Source: Lathyrus oleraceus (Eukaryota > Streptophyta > Magnoliopsida > Fabales > Fabaceae). Taken from it: a stretch of 64,000 nt of DNA. The translations under genes and the position numbers were made by a program. Each line of letters starts with the position of its first letter. The stretch's first letter is position 1. Below, piece by piece: positions 46,567 through 57,751 of this stretch. The notes under the pieces are model-generated. The model saw only the letters and a list, made by a program, of their open reading frames with translations, was not told the DNA's origin and did not search any database. Where the stretch lies: positions 179,049,330 to 179,113,329 of the forward strand of contig NC_066581.1 in the NCBI RefSeq assembly GCF_024323335.1, in the 5' to 3' direction.

Positions 46567-47874
46567 GTGATGCGTCTCGATAGGCCAGCTCATGTGTTCG
46601 CTGTTGAAGAGATCAAAGATGAGAAGCCATGGTATTACGACATCAAATGTTTCCTCCAAAGTCAGATTTACCCGCCTGGGGCATCTTTGAAAGATAAGAA
46701 GACTTTGAGAAGATTAGCCGGTAATTTCTACTTGAATGGTGACATACTGTACAAGAGAAACTTCAACATGGTTTTGCTTCGATGCGTGGATAGACACGAA
46801 GCAGGCTTGTTTACGACCGAAGTGCATGAAGGTTCCTTTGGTACTCATTCCAATGGACATGCAATGGCAAAGAAGATGTTGCGAGCAGGTTACTATTGGC
46901 TGACAATGGAATCTGACTGTTGCAAGTTTATGAAGAAATGCCACAAGTGTCAAATTTATGCTGATAAGATTCATGTTCCTCCAAAACTATTGAATGTTAT
47001 CTCTTCCCCATGGCCCTTCTCCATGTGGGGAATTGATATGATCGGGATGATTGAGCCTAAAGCGTCGAATGGACATCATTTCATTTTGGTGGCAATTGAC
47101 TATTTCACAAAATGGGTTGAAGTGGCATCGTATGCAAATGTAACCAAGCAAGTTGTTGTAAGATTTATCAAGAATCAAATTATATGCTGTTATGGTGTGT
47201 CAAGTAAGATCATTACTGATAATGGATCGAACTTGAATAATAATATGGTGGAAGCTCTTTGCAAAGACTTCAATATTGCACATCATAATTCTTCTCCCTA
47301 TAGACCCAAGATGAGTGGGGCTGTTGAAGCTACGAATAAGAACATTAATAAGATCATCCAGAAGATGGTTGTCACGTACAAGGATTGGCATGAGATGCTC
47401 CTGTTTGCTTTGCATGGGAATCGTACATCCGTCTGCACTTCAACAGGGGAAACCCCTTTCTATCTTGTTTATGGTATGGAAGCAGTGCTCCCCGAAGAGG
47501 TTGAGATTCCTTCATTGCGGGAGCTCATGGAAGCCTTGACTGAAGTTGAATGGTGTCAGACCAGGTTTGACCAGTTGAATTTGATTGAAGAGAAGAGGTT
47601 GACTGCCATGTGTCATGGTCAGTTATACCAGCAGAGGATGAAGAAACCTTTTGATAGGAATGTCAAACCTCAGGTGTTCAGAGACGGAGACCTTGTGCTC
47701 AAAAAGGTTTTATCGTTTAAACCAGATTCCAGAGGAAAATGGACTCCCAATTATGAAGGTCCATATGTTGTTAAGAGAGATTTTTCTGGCGGTGCCTTGA
47801 TTCTTACAACTATGGATGGTGAAGAGCTCACTCGTCTTGTGAACGCAGATGCAGTCAAGAAATACTTCCCCTAA
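46567..47874 (+). CDS. Element C integrase, open frame of 435 codons
   Basis: Integrase would insert DNA copies in the genome. The zinc-binding HHCC part is HEGSFGTHSNGHAMAKK then CHKCQIYADK. The catalytic core has WGIDMIGMIEP (first Asp), IITDNGSNLNNN (second Asp) and MSGAVEATNKN (Glu); all three acidic residues are present. The C-terminal GPY-like part is NYEGPYVVKRDFSGGAL, and there is no chromodomain. The frame has no stop, unlike the rest of C, but it has no start of its own: in the intact element it is the end of the pol polyprotein, so this is a surviving domain, not an independent gene. Confidence 0.92.
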   Translation: MMRLDRPAHVFAVEEIKDEKPWYYDIKCFLQSQIYPPGASLKDKKTLRRLAGNFYLNGDILYKRNFNMVLLRCVDRHEAGLFTTEVHEGSFGTHSNGHAMAKKMLRAGYYWLTMESDCCKFMKKCHKCQIYADKIHVPPKLLNVISSPWPFSMWGIDMIGMIEPKASNGHHFILVAIDYFTKWVEVASYANVTKQVVVRFIKNQIICCYGVSSKIITDNGSNLNNNMVEALCKDFNIAHHNSSPYRPKMSGAVEATNKNINKIIQKMVVTYKDWHEMLLFALHGNRTSVCTSTGETPFYLVYGMEAVLPEEVEIPSLRELMEALTEVEWCQTRFDQLNLIEEKRLTAMCHGQLYQQRMKKPFDRNVKPQVFRDGDLVLKKVLSFKPDSRGKWTPNYEGPYVVKRDFSGGALILTTMDGEELTRLVNADAVKKYFP

Positions 47875-48540
47875 AAAGAAAAGAACAGTTTGCTAAGTTG
47901 AAAACCCGAAAGGGCGGCTTAGGCAAAAATGAGCGTCTCGGTGGATTGAAAACCTAAAAGGGAGATCCAGGAAAAAATCAGAGACATAAAAACAAAAAAT
48001 GATTTCCTGATACGTTGAGTACCCCACCTTGGGGAAACTTATGCAAAAAATAGGGACTATGGCAAGTAACTGCATTCTGCTGATCTTCAATGATTTTTGA
48101 AGACTTGTTTGAGCACAAGGGTTGACGTCAGTTCATCTTCAGCGGCGGTCAAAAACACAGTGGATATCAAGATTTGGTAGAAGGATTAAGGATCATTTGT
48201 ATTCAATGTAACCCTTTTCCATGTAAATTACCATTTTTCAACTTTGTAAAATCTATGGAGTCTTGTCATTTACAGACTACCATTCTATAAATAAAGTTGA
48301 GCTTTTATCCAATTGTTTCTACTCTTATTTACTTCAGCCAATAGTTTTAAGTTTTTATTATGATCATTTTGAAATACAAACTTTAAATCAAAATCAAATT
48401 TTCTTAAAAAATATAAAAGCAAAAACTTTTCCAAAGCAAGTAACAGTAATATCAACAGCATTTCAGTGAATAGCAAGTCCTTAAGTGTGAAGCATTCGAG
48501 GTTCCCCAAGCAATAACTCTTCGGGTATCTCTAGGCATCA
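47875..48540 (+). other. Region after the pol stop of C, with GNRA-type hairpin
   Basis: CCC-GAAA-GGG at 47905-47914 lies within GAAAACCCGAAAGGGCGG. A second, weaker copy (CCTAAAAGGG, 47953-47962) and a CCCC...GGGG stem near 48022-48035 follow. The block matches the one after the integrase stop of D. From 48150 to 48540 I see nothing definite. Confidence 0.6.
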
Positions 48541-50360
48541 GTGTTGATTCATGTCCTCAGTAGAGTGTTGTTGTCCTCAGCTAGCAGATTCAGTTCCCCG
48601 ATGGAGTGTTTGATACACCAGTGGAATTTCGGTTTTATTCCCCAGCTGAGTTGATTGATTCAAATCCCCAGTGGCGGGTCCTTGTCCCCAACAGAGTTTC
48701 GGCCTTCCCAGCGGAGTTCGTATTTCTTCAACAGGTAGATCGTCATCAGAAAATGTTTGATCTCTCCCCAGTAGATCACTTTGGTATCTCCACCAATCGT
48801 CGTATCTTTGCTCCCAATCAGAGTTCCTTCCTAGTTTCTGAGCAGCTTTTTGATTCCCTACAATTGGATGTGTTTTCTCCTCGGAAGATCTCCTCCTTCC
48901 CCGGCTAGGATTTGAGCTTTTGGTATGTTGATCTCTCTTTTCTTCAGCAGTTTGTCTCTATTATCTTTTGTGGATTGACCGAGGATTGTACCGGTGGTTC
49001 AAATTCTTTGCGACACCTCTGTATCCTTCGTGATCGTTTTGTTAGCATAATCACCATATATACATATACATATACATTCATATAATTTCATGATTTTCAT
49101 CTTCATATTTGATTGGTTTGAGATTTTCATTCTCTGTTACGGCGGTATTTCATCCTCATACCAAATCTGGTGTCTGTCCTCGTTCAAGTGTAGAGTGTTA
49201 GCCCCTAAGCAGAAAAGACTTTAACCTTTCTATGTTTCCCCACTGAGTTTGTTTCCTCGTGGATGATTGTTATTTCAGTTTCCTCTCCGGAAAATTTTCC
49301 GGATGGAATTATTCCCCTTGAGTTATGTCATCATTGGGTTGAGTCTTGATTGACTGTTCTTTCTAGCTCTTACCTAGATATATATTTTGGTCCCCTAAGA
49401 GTCTATTACCTAGTAGCTGGTAATATTCTTCTTAGTTTGTGGTTTGTTACTGCTTGCCCAATACGCGGCAAAAGTACCCATTTTCTCCCCAGTGGAGTCC
49501 CCGGAAGTATATCCTTGATATGTTCATCTTAACCAAGTGACGGATATCTTTATTTTCCCCGCAGGAGTTAATCCTTGATATGTTCATCTTAACTGGTGAA
49601 AGATTTTCTCTTTGATTGATCTTCTACCCAGTAACCGGTAGTTTCAAATCCTGCTTCATCCCCTCGCAGAGTTTATCCTTGATATATTCATCCTAACCGG
49701 TGACGGATTCTCTCTCCGACGGTTTTATATCCAGTTTTCGATAGATGTAATTCCCCTTTTGTTGTTCAGTTGGTATATCCTTGATATGTTCATCCTAACC
49801 GATAACGGGTATCCTCCTTGACATCCCCAAGCAAGTATATCCTTGATATGTTCATCTTAACTGGTGACGAATTTTCTTCCCTGTCGAGTTTATCCTTGAT
49901 ATGTTTATCTTAACCGATGACGAATACTCTCACCCTTTGGTCTTCTGCCCAGTAACTGGTAGTTGTAAATCCTTTTTCCTACATTTCTCCCCAACAAAGT
50001 TATTCTTACCCAGTAACCGGTAATGAATACTTCCTCCTGGTGGTCCTCAGCGAGTCATCCTTGAAATGTTCATCCTAACCGATGACGGATGTTCTCCCTG
50101 TCAGATCTTTATTATCTCCTTACCCAATAAAAGGTAGTAGATAATAGATTTATGTTCCTCCTGTGTTGAAGTGTAACGCTTCCCTAGTCGATTTGAGTGC
50201 GCATTTCCTTAGTGAAATCACTTTTCCCTGCAGACGTTTGTTTCCCCGACTAAGTCTTTCCATTTTGTTTGGATCCCCTCGAGTCCCCCGGTAGTTTTAC
50301 GTTGTAGTCTGGCCTACGCATAACTCCTTTTATCCCCCATAGTCTTTGTCTCCCCAGTGA
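48540..50360 (+). repeat. 3' UTR repeats of C (TCCCCAGYNGAGT and TCCTTGATATGTTCATC units)
   Basis: About twenty-five degenerate copies of TCCCCAG-YN-GAGT are spread through the region. The best, at 49486-49503, matches 16 of 18 bases of the tRNA-Arg 3' end, the complement of B's PBS. Between 49505 and 50110 a second motif, TATCCTTGATATGTTCATC-TTAACC, returns seven times (near 49510, 49570, 49675, 49779, 49840, 49890, 50057) with GGTGACGGAT after it. Spacing is irregular. No coding content. Confidence 0.82.
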
Positions 50361-50584
50361 GTTTTCCTTATGGAATGCATTGTGCTCCTGCGGATTTTCT
50401 GTCCCTCTGATTTCTTTTTCCTTTGTGGCAATATTTCCCCACAAAGCATTAACTTTTGCATTCACGTCATATGCATCATGAGGTCTCTTATGGACCAAAA
50501 TTTGTTTCTCTATGTTGTTATTTAAGCACATTCTACTGAGTCGAGCCGAAGATTTTAACCTTCACCTCCTCAGTTAGAATGTCC

Positions 50585-50599
50585 TTAAATAGGAGCAGT
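50585..50599 (+). promoter_or_regulatory. Polypurine tract of C
   Basis: TTAAATAGGAGCAGT stands directly before the LTR start at 50600. It matches D's tract (AATAGGGGCAGC) in position and in AATAGG-GCAG. Confidence 0.75.
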
Positions 50600-51479
50600 T
50601 GTAAGACCCCAATTTTGACCCTAAGATCCCTCATGCATTTCATCACAAGCATTAGCATTGAGATCATGCCTTAGCATCCTCCTTACCCCTTTTCATTGGG
50701 TTTGTTTTGGGATAGATCACCAAGCACTTTGTGGTTATATCATACTTCTATTTTATCTTTTTACTAACCAAAATACCAAAAAAACATGTCTTGGTAGTTG
50801 TCTAACTCTTTTGTAGGTAAGGGACATGATTTCCTTGATTCATTGATCACATCTAGGGTCTGAGACCCTCATGAACAAAGAGCACCATCAAGAATTGATT
50901 CAAGAATGGTTATGAGCATCACGTATGAGTCCCAATTGCTTCTACATGTTATATTGATCAAGTTTGGTTTAAGAGTTTGAGGGTGATTTGCCTTGGAAAC
51001 CCTAGTTTGACTTGGTGTTTTGAGTAACTTCTCCAATTAGCTATCTCACCAATTGATCAAATTTCTTAAGGGAAACTTAAAAATTCATCATCTTATGCAT
51101 ATATGATCTACCATGAGCCAAGAAAGTCAAGATAATTGGAAATTAGCAAGTTGGTTGATGGTGGTTGGCCAGATGATTTCATCTGATCAAAATTGGGTCT
51201 CCCTAGACCTTATATCCTACAATTTTCACCATATCAAAATGATTCCAAGAGAAAACTTACTCTAAATTATATTATAAACAACTTTCATGTCGAGACCTAG
51301 AGCTAGTTTTTCTTGGAAAATCATTTCCTATGTTGAAACATTATAGGTCATTTTGTCTAAACCCTAATTTGAAAGTCAACTTCCCAAGGCCATAACTTGC
51401 TCAATTTTTATGAGATGAAAGATTTACAAGTTGCAAAATCAAATTCAATGTGTCTACTTCAACTTTTATGTCTGGAGTG
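50600..51479 (+). repeat. 3' LTR of C, first 880 bp
   Basis: It starts TGTAAGACCCCAATTTTGACC. It is cut at 51479 by another sequence with the same kind of LTR start. The remainder of this LTR should lie to the right of element E, outside the window. It lacks the R/U5 blocks. Confidence 0.82.
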
Positions 51480-54400
51480 TGTAAGACCCCAATTTTGACC
51501 CTAAGATCCCTCATGGCATCATATCATTCGCTCATTGCATTGCCTCAAGGATCATAGCATGTGTGGCTCCTTAACCCTAGGGTTGGGACTTGTGTGAGTT
51601 GGTTTGATACCACCAAGCATGCTTGTATTATATATTATTGATTTTCTTATTTTTTTACTAACCAAAATCACAAAAATATGTCACTAACTCTTTTTGTTTT
51701 GAAGCTCAAGTGATCATGTGATCCCTTGCTCCTAGGAGGCTCCTATGCTCAATGAAGTGGCTAGATGAAGAGGAAAGCAAGAATGAAAATGGTCCACAAA
51801 TATCTCAATCATCATATATGTCTCCCAATTATCTCAATTGTCCAATTTGATCAAGATAAACCAAAGGGCTTAAGGATTGTTTCCCAAGGAAACCCTAATT
51901 CAACTTTGCTTTGACTGTGCCTTGCTCATGAAGCAACCTCAACCTATGATCAAATTCAATAAATGTAAGTTCTTTCATTCATTATTTTATGCATATATGA
52001 GCTTATATGAGTATCCTCAATCATTCATTCATCAAGATTTGAAGTTTGGCCTTGAGAAGTTGACCAGTCAAGTCATCTGACTAAACTGAGGATCACTGAG
52101 ACATAACTTTTTATGTGTTTGTCAAATTAAGATGACCCCAAGATAAAATATTTTCTTAAGAACCATATGAACAACGTTTATGTTCATCACAAATTCATTT
52201 TAAACTTGGAAGGTCATCATTCATTTCAAAACAGTATAGATCATTTTGACTGAAACCCTAATTTTGGGTCAACTTCGCAAAGACCTGACTTCTTTATTTT
52301 TCATGATTTTTAGGTGATACAAATTGAATTGGAAAGCTTAAGATATCTAATTAAAATGTTATGTTGGGAAAAATTTCATAATCCTAAAATAAACACATGT
52401 GATAATACAAAACATTATAGGTCACTTTGGACCAAAACTATTGAATTTGAAAAATGTCCAACTTCAAATGCCCATAACTTTCTCATTAAAAATCCAAATG
52501 ATGCACAATTTAAGTCTAAATTTATCATCTTGAAAATATATACAACGTTTATGTTGAAGTTTTTCCATTTGAGGCCTACATCATTGAAACAGAAGAGCTT
52601 GAAGTTGATCACTTTTGGTAAAAAAAATCAAAGGGAACCTAGACATGTTTTGTACCTCAAACTTCAAAGCCAGTTTCCATAATTTTCCAAACTCCAAATG
52701 AATTTCTTCCCAACATAGATTTTGTTCCTTATGTCAAGAGCTTTCCAACCATTACACACACTACCATGTTTGGATTTTCCATGTGTGAATTTCGAAGAGC
52801 TTAAGGTTTATGTTCAAAAATGCAATTCACATTGAAACTTGAAATGCAAGCTAATTCCAGGCCTTGTGCACGTCCAAACCATCTGCAAATGACCTCAGCT
52901 TGCAATTACATCCACTTTTGGGCCTCACATGCGCCTGTACAGGCCCATGCATGGAGGACCCAAAGTTCATGCACACGAGCATGACACTTCCTTGCCTTCA
53001 TCTCCAGCTATAAATACATGTGCTTCCTCATTCAAAAGGGAACCTCAAGGTGATCTGAAATTCTGCAGAATTGGAAACCCAACCTCACTCAAAGGAATTT
53101 CCATTATCATTTCTCAATTTCAAGCTTTAATTTCAACATCCTTAGTTGATCTTCAAGTATTAATTCCTTCTCCTTGTATCCTCATCACATCTCCAGATCA
53201 AATTGGGATCAAGAACTTGAAGAGATCGTGTTGTTTAAAGCTTCACTTTAAAGGTATATCACTCAACTATTTTGATCTAGATCTTCTTCTACAATGTGAA
53301 TTGCTTGCATTTGAACTATTTTCTGGAGTCCTCGAGCAAGAGGCAGGCCAGTGGTGGTCTTGATTTCATGATTTGACACATTTCAGTTCGCACACCTTGA
53401 TTTTCAAGCTCAAATTTCTCATTAAATAGAAACATTGAGGAAGATCCAAGGTTACAGGGGTGATGTATATCACCCCAGCTTCATTTTGGTACCACGTTTG
53501 TTTATTTTTATTAACTTTCAAAAACCTGTGTGTGGTGGCCGAAAGTTGTTAACTGGCCGGAGAAGATGGTGGTTTCCACCACCATCCCCACGTGGATGCT
53601 TCATGGCCATCAGATCTTGTGGAAACGTTTTAATCGTGTCCATTGCTTTGGCTGACTTATTTTAATTCCGTTTGTGGCGCGCTTGACCAGGGGCATATGG
53701 TGTGTCCTCACTTCTGAACCGTGTGATAAGGCCACGTCATTTAATGAAACAGATCCAAGCGCCCCGGATTTTTGCTATTTTCTATTTTCTGTTTAAATTT
53801 CTTTTAATTCCTTTTATTTTCAAAAATTCATAACTATTTTATTTGAAGTCACAAAAATATGAGACCAATGGCAAAAAAATTCTTAAAAAATCTAGTTTCA
53901 TAATCTGATTTTTAGTTATTTTTGTGGCTTCATTTAATATTTTTTGTGAATTATTTTGTTTTTAATAGTTTTTAATTCATTTTAAATACTTTTTGATATC
54001 TGAAAATTCCAAAAAATATTTTCTTAACACATATGGATCATGATAAGTCTATGAAAAATAGTCTCATCAATATCTTAATTGATTTAAGATTTATTTGAGA
54101 TTTATTTAAGATTTTAATATATTTGTGTTATTTTTTCATTGTTTTTAATTGATTTTAAATAGTTTCTGCTTTCAAAAATTGTTGAGAAAATTTGTCAAAC
54201 TTTGTTTGACCATGTTAGACCTATGAGAATTTAATTGGACTTATTCAAGTTGATTTGAATTGAATTTGAGGTTTGACCATACTTTGTCCATTTTTATTTT
54301 TGCATTTATTTTAATTCCAAAAATACCAAAAAAAAATATGTTTGACTTGTTGACTTCTAATCTTCATTTTTCTTCTATTTTACATGGGTTGATGATGATT

Positions 54401-55300
54401 TGATTCACATTTGATCATTGTGTTTTGATATTTTATTTGAATTCTTCTTTTATTCATTTCATCTTCATCTCACTTCTTCTTTTACTTTGGCTAATGAGTT
54501 AATGATTTGTGGTTGGTCTTGACATATGAGAGGCTTAGCCTTCTTTGATTCAAATCAAATTCAACTTGATCAAAGATCAAGTGAATTGCTTTGTGTCCAA
54601 GATAGGTTTCTTCTTGGTCAAACAAAAAACCTAAAGTCCATAAAAGGCTTTCCTTCTTTTCTTTTGGCATGGCAAGTTGTAGGAGCTTGGCTTACTAGTC
54701 ATGATCTCTAACTTGTGTTTATTTACCTATAGTTTTATTGCTGGGCCTCAGATAGGTGTGACTACTACATTAGTCCACTTATGATTGCTTAACATAGCGC
54801 TAAATTGTCTTATGACACACTAACATTAACCTTACTAACTACTAACTTTAATTCAAGCATTTAATTTCTTGCAATTTACTTTAATGCAATTTACTTTCTT
54901 GCTCATTAATTCATATTTCTTTTTACTTTGCTCACTTGAGCTCATACTTTATGTTTATGTCATTCTCCTTTTGCTCATTTGAGCACATTATTGTGTATAA
55001 AGATATTGTTGCTTTGTGCATGTTTTACTTTTGTTTGTGTGAACCCAATGCAAAAAGGAGAAAGGACTTAGAATTAGGACCTTACCTATGCTTAAAGGAG
55101 TTCAAGAGCAACAAGGTCTCGTGCCTTTAGAATGCTAAACTTGTTGAAGAGCAACTAGGCCTCATGCCTTTAGAATGCTAAATCTTAAAGTTGATTTCAA
55201 AGGACCCCTAATCTAAACTCATTCTTTGTCCATTCCTCTTATTGTATTGTGAACTTTTTTATGTTTGTTCTTGTGTGATAGGGATTCCATCTTGAGATAG
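51480..55300 (+). mobile_element. Element E: Ogre LTR, truncated by F
   Basis: It starts TGTAAGACCCCAATTTTGACC like C and B, with likely target bases GAGTG before it. A TATA box lies at 53008-53016. The AT-rich part at 53780-54480 and the block near 54740-54860 (ATTAGTCCACTTATGATTGC) belong to the LTR. At 55301 element F begins, so the U5 end of E is out of view and I cannot tell whether E is a 5', 3' or solo LTR. A tandem duplication of the start of C's LTR is a less likely alternative. Small ORFs such as 52929-53363 have no family signature. Confidence 0.75.
53008..53016 (+). promoter_or_regulatory. TATA box of LTR E
   Basis: CTATAAATA about 1.53 kb from the LTR start, followed by CATGTGCTTCC. 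It is the clearest TATA box among the Ogre LTRs here. Confidence 0.65.
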
Positions 55301-55570
55301 TGTAGCACCTCAAATTTGCCCCCCTCATTCATGCATTCATTTTTAGGTCATTTAACATTTCATATTGCATTTCATCATGTCAATCAGAATTAGCTCCAAG
55401 AGTTCGTCTTCCAAGAAGCTTGGACATCATTCAAATCACTTCGTGGGTTCTATCTGGATGATCAGTCAAGACAAGGGAATGACTTGAGTTACTTCCAACA
55501 TGTTCAAATGGGGTCTATTCATCATTCAAAACGTTAATCTTGAAGGAGCAAAGGCTTGTTCCTGAGCTGT

Positions 55571-56181
55571 CATGCTCGCTAGGTGAGCAGCGTGGTTCGC
55601 TTAGCGAATCTGAACTGTCATGCTCGCTAGGCGAAGCTCACAAGTTTTAAAAATATAACAGAAAAATCTTGGACTTGGATCTCTCTCATTTGAGCCCACA
55701 AAGCCACGAAAATCAAGTTATAAATTCTAAAATTTCAGTAGAACAAAAACAAAGGAAAGAACAGAGCTGGAAGTGGTGAAAGCTGAAGACACTTTGAAGA
55801 ACTCATTTGCACAAAATCACCTCTACTAATTCCATCTCATAAAAACCCTAACATTGCTCTGCAAACCCAACCGGGCAATTCAATTTCATTCGATCTCTCC
55901 AATCAGGTTTTCCCTATTTCCATTACTTTATGCTTTCAATTTGAAATTTCTGAAGTATGAGGCATTATGGGTGGATTTGGAAGAGTGGGTATCGTTAGGT
56001 TTTGCATGTGGATTTAGATATGTATGAATGTTTAGTCACTTAGTTTATGAAATGGGTACCATAGGGTTTAGGGTTTCTGAAATCGGACTGTTATCAAGAA
56101 AAAAACAGAACCCGCAGGCGTTCGCTAGCACCTCGCTAAGCGAACATGTACCGAAGCTTCGCTAGCACCTCGCTAAGCGAA
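55571..56181 (+). repeat. TTCGCTAAGCGAA-type palindromic repeats in LTR F
   Basis: TTCGCTAGCACCTCGCTAAG and its CGAA end occur at 56121-56144 and again at 56158-56181. Related units, CATGCTCGCTAGG and GGTTCGCTTAGCGAA, lie at 55571-55640. The core CGCTAAGCG is a palindrome. These lie in the presumed U3/R part. Confidence 0.8.
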
Positions 56182-57372
56182 GCAGTGGCGATCGTGACAC
56201 TAGCTGTTCTGTTTTTATTTCCTATCTTATCTGTCTTATGTTTTGTTATGACATGTTTTCTATTGCATCCATGCACTGTTTACCTGACACAGTTGTTGTT
56301 ATGTTTCTTTTGTTCGGTGCAACTCATGATTGCACCCCTTCTTGTTATTCTAACTTGTTTGTTGAGTTTTGTGAGGGCTCACGTAACTCCTGAAGAGATA
56401 GCTTCTTGGTATTCCACTTTATTTGTGGGATACCATTTGGAGATTTATTCCGATTACTTTGCTGACTTGCTTTCTTTCATGGTGCTAGCTTGAGAGATCT
56501 CCGGGTTTCTCGTTCCTTTAGTTGCTGTTACTTCGGATCTTTATCCGTGTGGTAGATCTTTTGATCCCTTTTACATCTTTCCCGCATTTTACCGCTTTCT
56601 TAGCTAGAAGACCTCGATAGGAGGCAATGTTTTTGTGTGTTTACTTTTGTGCCTAAAGACCTCCAAGAAGAGGCACCAGTGCTAAATACCTCCATGAAGA
56701 GGCAATTGACGGATAAAAGGGATCAGTAGTCAGTCCCCCGTTATTCAGTGTGTCGTTCTTTATGTTCGCACTACGTGTCGATGCTTCAGAACAAAAGCCC
56801 AAGATCTTTTGTCCGGTCGGTCAGTGGAGAGGGTTCTACCTTTTTGAATCCCCACTTTTTGTCATGAGCTCACCTTGTCCAGGGTTAAAAGCTATGAGGT
56901 CTTATCCTCATTACCCTTTCGATCTGCTCACCCTGACGTTCAGTGTCAGTGGTTAAGAGCCTGTTCGATTACCCTTCCATGGCTTGTTTGTCGAGGTTGA
57001 TATGACCCCTCTTGACTAAAGCCCTACCCACGTATGTTTGAGCCCCCTTGTTGGCGTGTTTACTCTATGATACATGTTTTGTGTGGTGTGATCGTCTCAC
57101 CCATAGGATTTCTAGGCTTCGTATAGTCTCTCGTCTGCATGTCAATTAAGGTAGCACGGTTCCTTCTTCTAGGACTTCCTTTTTGCATGAGCATTCCTAA
57201 AAAACACAAACAAACTCATTGATTTTTCTTCTCCTAAGAACACGTTAACTCCTTCTACTACAGGCGAGTAAGTCTCCAAAGGTCGAGCATCCGGTAGATT
57301 GCGTAGTGACGTCGTTCATCTAAAAAACACAATATAAACAAATAGGTCAGTCGAGCTACGAAGACTCTGATT

Positions 57373-57390
57373 CTCATATTCATATGAGAT
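57373..57390 (+). other. Conserved LTR hairpin (F copy)
   Basis: TCTCATAT (57373-57380) and ATATGAGA (57383-57390) form a perfect 8-bp stem with a two-base loop, followed by TACGTA. It is the counterpart of the hairpins in A, B, D and G. Confidence 0.6.
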
Positions 57391-57733
57391 ACGTATACAG
57401 TGGATGCGACATCCGTGCGAGTCATTTTCTTTTGACCCCTCTTTTAGTAAATAGTACATTAGATAAACCCACACCCTTTAGACAAGAACAACAAGAGTGG
57501 ATCCCGTAGAGTACTACGGATGCGTAGGGGTGTTAATACCTTCCCTTCGCAAAATCGACTCCCGAACCCAAGATTTGGTTGCGAGACCTTGTCTTTTCCT
57601 TTCCTTTTTCCAGGTTTACTTCGAGCGTTTCCTTTCCCTCCTTTGGGATAAATAACGCACGGTGGCGACTCTTCTATCATTTCTTTCTTCTTTTTTCGCC
57701 GGTTGTTTCGTTTCGCATTTAGGTTGCGACAGC

Positions 57734-57751
57734 TGACGACTTTGTTGGGGA
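57734..57751 (+). promoter_or_regulatory. Primer-binding site of F, mutated
   Basis: TGACGACTTTGTTGGGGA, two bases after the LTR. It differs from D's site at three positions, all transitions of the C-to-T or G-to-A kind. Confidence 0.82.

Larger units (their letters stand above)
40582..51479 (+). mobile_element. Element C: decayed host Ogre, continuation after D
   Basis: Plus-strand element in order: gag end, zinc knuckle, protease (to 42774), intron (42775-43028), RT and first RNase H (43029-44617), solo LTR S (44618-46004), archaeal-type RNase H (46010-46566), integrase (46567-47874), 3' UTR, polypurine tract (50585-50599) and the first 880 bp of its 3' LTR (50600-51479), where element E is inserted. 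The LTR starts TGTAAGACCCC like B. Many stops and frameshifts show it is the oldest of the Ogre copies here. Confidence 0.9.
55301..57731 (+). mobile_element. Element F: Ogre LTR (2,431 bp) with PBS
   Basis: It starts TGTAGCACCTCAAATTTGCC like D and ends TTGCGACA, followed by a PBS. Its end part (57480-57731) closely follows D: GGATGCGTAGGGGTG, AATACCTTCCCTTCGC, and GGGATAAATAACGCACGGTGGCGACTC. It is about half the length of D's LTRs. Since a PBS follows, this is a 5' LTR; the body of F is interrupted 45 bp later by G and lies outside the window. GATAG (55296-55300) is the likely target sequence. Confidence 0.88.

Noticed and set aside
52929..53363. ORF of 144 codons in LTR E
   Set aside because: Starts near the TATA box in a transcribed LTR part, but has no family motif and no second copy to support coding.
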